Shown: positions 62,247 through 64,000 of the stretch, piece by piece
Layout: each line of letters begins with the position of its first letter
How positions within the stretch are numbered: position 1 is the first letter of the stretch
The notes under the pieces: model-generated
Told to the model about the DNA's origin: nothing
Seen by the model: only the letters and a program-made list of their open reading frames with translations
Database searches by the model: none
Position numbers and translations under genes: made by a program
From: Candidatus Eiseniibacteriota bacterium
Lineage (GTDB): Bacteria; Eisenbacteria; RBG-16-71-46; CAIMUX01
Direction: 5' to 3'
NCBI GenBank assembly: GCA_016712505.1
Contig: JADJQY010000016.1
Span: 1-64,000, forward strand
Length of the DNA stretch: 64,000 nucleotides

Positions 62247-64000
62247 GTGCGTCGTCCCGTTCTTCTCGCCCTGGCTCTCTCGCTCCCGAGCCTGACGGCC
62301 TGGGCCGTAACCAAGCCAGCGTCGCCCGCGGGGATCGAAGTCGATCGCCGTGGCGCCACGGTCGAGAGTCTGCGCACCCGGGGAGAATCGCCGCTGACCC
62401 GCGAGCTCTCGTGGGGAGCCTTCGCCTCCCAGCATCGTGGCTGGGTCGCACGCTGGGATCGAACGCAGGGCGGAGCGGCCCGACTGGACGGCCCTCCCAC
62501 CGCCATCCCGGGCTGGAGCGGCGGAATCCTGCCCGCCGGGAGCGCGGCATCGGCTGCCCTCGCCTTTCTGCGCGGCGCCGAGCCGTGGGTCGCGGTCGAT
62601 GAATTGACCCACGTCCGTACCATCGAGGACCGAAGCGGCTTCTGGGTCCACTTCAACCAGTCGCACGCCGGGGTGCCGATCTGGGGAAGCCGCGTCACGG
62701 TTCGCCTCACGCTCGACGGTCGGGCGGTGTCGGTGGTGAACCGCTCCTACCCCGGGATCGGAATCGAGGTCGCACCGCGGGCCGCACGGGGAAGTGCGGA
62801 AAGCGAAGCCCGCTTCGGGCTACCCGCCGACAGCGAGATCAAGGGGGCGGCCGAGCTGATGATCCTGCCGATCCACCGGACCGGCGGGCCGGAGTTCCGC
62901 CTGGTCTGGCGCACGGAGCTGGAGCAGCAGTCAGCACACGGCCGCTGGGCCGCATACGTCGACGCAGAGGACGGATCGCTCCTCTGGCGTCACAGTCTGA
63001 ATTTCCACGCCGACGTGGCCGGAGATGTCACCGGCTCGATCGAGATGGTCACGGCCAACGGGGTGTTCGAGGCCAAGCCGATGCCCTATGTCACGGTGAC
63101 GGTCCGGAACCCGGATCAGACCACGGTCGCCACCGCCGCGGACGTCAACGGTCGCTACGCGCTGACCACCCCGGCGTCCGCCGGCCGCGAGCTGCGGAGC
63201 AGTCTGATCGGGCCGTACGGCCGCATCCTGGACGCGCAGGCGAACGACGCCACCCCGGAGTCGGCCGTTCCCCTGGCGGACGGACAACCGGTGGAGGCCG
63301 ATTTCAACTGGCATGCCACCACCTCGGATGCCTCCGAGCGTGATTCGTACTATCACGCCATGATCGCTCACGATCACATCCTGCTCACCCAGCCGGACTT
63401 CACCCTGCTCGACTACCCGATGCCGATCACGGTGAACATCAACGACCGCTGCAACGCCTTCTGGGATGGCACCGGCATCAACTTCTTCGCCGCAGGCGCC
63501 CCCTGCGTGAACACCGGGCAGATCGCGGACGTGATCTACCACGAGTACGCCCACGGCATCACCGACTGGCAGTACCGCCCCTTCTTCCCCAGCGGCGCGA
63601 TGCACGAAGGGTTCTCCGACTACTACGCCGCGACCATCACCGACCAGCCGGTGATCGGCATCGGCTTCTTTGGCCCGGGCACCGACCTCCGGAGAATCGA
63701 TGAGGATCGGGTCTATCCGGACGACGTCGTGGACGAGGTGCATACCGACGGACTGATCATCGCCGGCGCCCTCTGGGATCTGCGCGAACAGGTGGGGAAA
63801 GCCCGGGCGGACTCCCTCTGGCACTTCACGCGCTACGGGTACGGCGACAACTTCGACGACTACTTCGCCGACCTGCTGCTCTACGACGCGGGCGACGGCA
63901 ACATCTACGATGGAACACCGAACTTCGGAGCAATCACCAGCTCGTTCCGGCGGCACGGAATCGGCGACTACGGGATCCACGTCTCCCACGCTCCGCTCCG
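62247..64000 (+). CDS. Secreted gluzincin (FTP-domain, M4/M36-like) metallopeptidase, cut by window end
   Basis: GTG 62247 after GGAAAGGAG begins a signal peptide (RRPVLLALALSLPSLTAWA). A propeptide follows with RSGFWVHFNQSHAGVPIWGSRVTVRLT (the FTP-type H-V-R-F-x-Q-x-x-x-G-V-P-V/I pattern) and AYVDAEDGSLLWRHSL. Next come VTGSIEMV and TVTVRNPDQTT beta repeats, then the catalytic part: ADVIYHEYAHGITDW (His432, Glu433, His436 by count) and GAMHEGFSDYYAA (Glu454), the H-E-x-x-H plus E zinc set with 18 residues between. It also has NFDDYFADLLLYDAGDG near the window end. At least 585 residues are seen; the 3' end, presumably with a sorting tail, is beyond 64000. Confidence 0.85.
   Translation, partial: MRRPVLLALALSLPSLTAWAVTKPASPAGIEVDRRGATVESLRTRGESPLTRELSWGAFASQHRGWVARWDRTQGGAARLDGPPTAIPGWSGGILPAGSAASAALAFLRGAEPWVAVDELTHVRTIEDRSGFWVHFNQSHAGVPIWGSRVTVRLTLDGRAVSVVNRSYPGIGIEVAPRAARGSAESEARFGLPADSEIKGAAELMILPIHRTGGPEFRLVWRTELEQQSAHGRWAAYVDAEDGSLLWRHSLNFHADVAGDVTGSIEMVTANGVFEAKPMPYVTVTVRNPDQTTVATAADVNGRYALTTPASAGRELRSSLIGPYGRILDAQANDATPESAVPLADGQPVEADFNWHATTSDASERDSYYHAMIAHDHILLTQPDFTLLDYPMPITVNINDRCNAFWDGTGINFFAAGAPCVNTGQIADVIYHEYAHGITDWQYRPFFPSGAMHEGFSDYYAATITDQPVIGIGFFGPGTDLRRIDEDRVYPDDVVDEVHTDGLIIAGALWDLREQVGKARADSLWHFTRYGYGDNFDDYFADLLLYDAGDGNIYDGTPNFGAITSSFRRHGIGDYGIHVSHAPL

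Noticed and set aside
1..64000. CRISPR arrays, tRNA and rRNA genes
   Set aside because: No regularly spaced repeats with unique spacers and no tRNA T-loop/acceptor pattern were found; the few GGTTCGAA-like strings lie inside protein genes.

Overview
The window is about 64 kb of high-GC bacterial DNA with no rRNA, tRNA or CRISPR array visible. Several traits point to an uncultured lineage near the FCB group (Eisenbacteria- or Gemmatimonadota-like): secreted proteins with FlgD/T9SS-like C-terminal tails, a Ser/Thr kinase fused to TPRs, a secreted beta-helix protein ending in a short basic tail, and many DinB, YCII, VOC and GNAT stress-type enzymes. This is inferred from gene content; no marker gene settles it.

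Region 1 (1-21 kb) is almost all minus-strand accessory genes: DHCW cupin, three DinB proteins, an AAA ATPase, YCII proteins, GNATs, VOC proteins, SRPBCC and ArsR, a vapBC toxin-antitoxin pair, DoxX plus a lipoprotein, a beta-propeller protein, a Ser/Thr kinase-TPR protein, a homocysteine methyltransferase and a serpin. Most of these frames are broken by 1-2 base indels while the protein sequence stays recognisable in another frame. The serpin also carries a 158-bp MITE-like insertion.

Region 2 (21.0-26.6 kb) is an IS21-family element next to an integron cassette array with no integrase in the window (CALIN). Five attC-like sites, read on the minus strand, separate an isochorismatase-type hydrolase, two unknown cassette ORFs and two diverged copies of an ORF-less cassette. 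Just beyond lie hicBA, RidA, an orphan addiction-module antitoxin and an orphan ImuA/RecA-like gene with a LexA-type box in front. Low-complexity tandem repeats lie on both sides of that gene.

Region 3 (32-64 kb) has long, nearly unbroken genes: a GT-C membrane protein, a nitrobindin-like protein, a LOG-family protein, SprT, a dicarboxylate symporter overlapping pdxH, a FIST sensor overlapping a hybrid histidine kinase, a thiD-thiE-thiL operon, an emfourin-like lipoprotein and a GT-C/TPR protein. These are followed by a beta-helix secreted protein, a SWIM-SNF2 ATPase with tandem terminators, two paralogous outer-membrane barrels, a PAS histidine kinase, a B3/B4-domain protein, an M28 peptidase, a BNR-repeat secreted protein and a gluzincin metallopeptidase cut by the window end.

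The contrast between the frame-broken left half (well over 25 breaks in about 31.7 kb) and the clean right half (two clear breaks in about 32 kb) is the main caution for any user. It could be real decay of an accessory island or poorly polished sequence. Single-gene calls on the left are therefore made from composite frames, and their boundaries are approximate.
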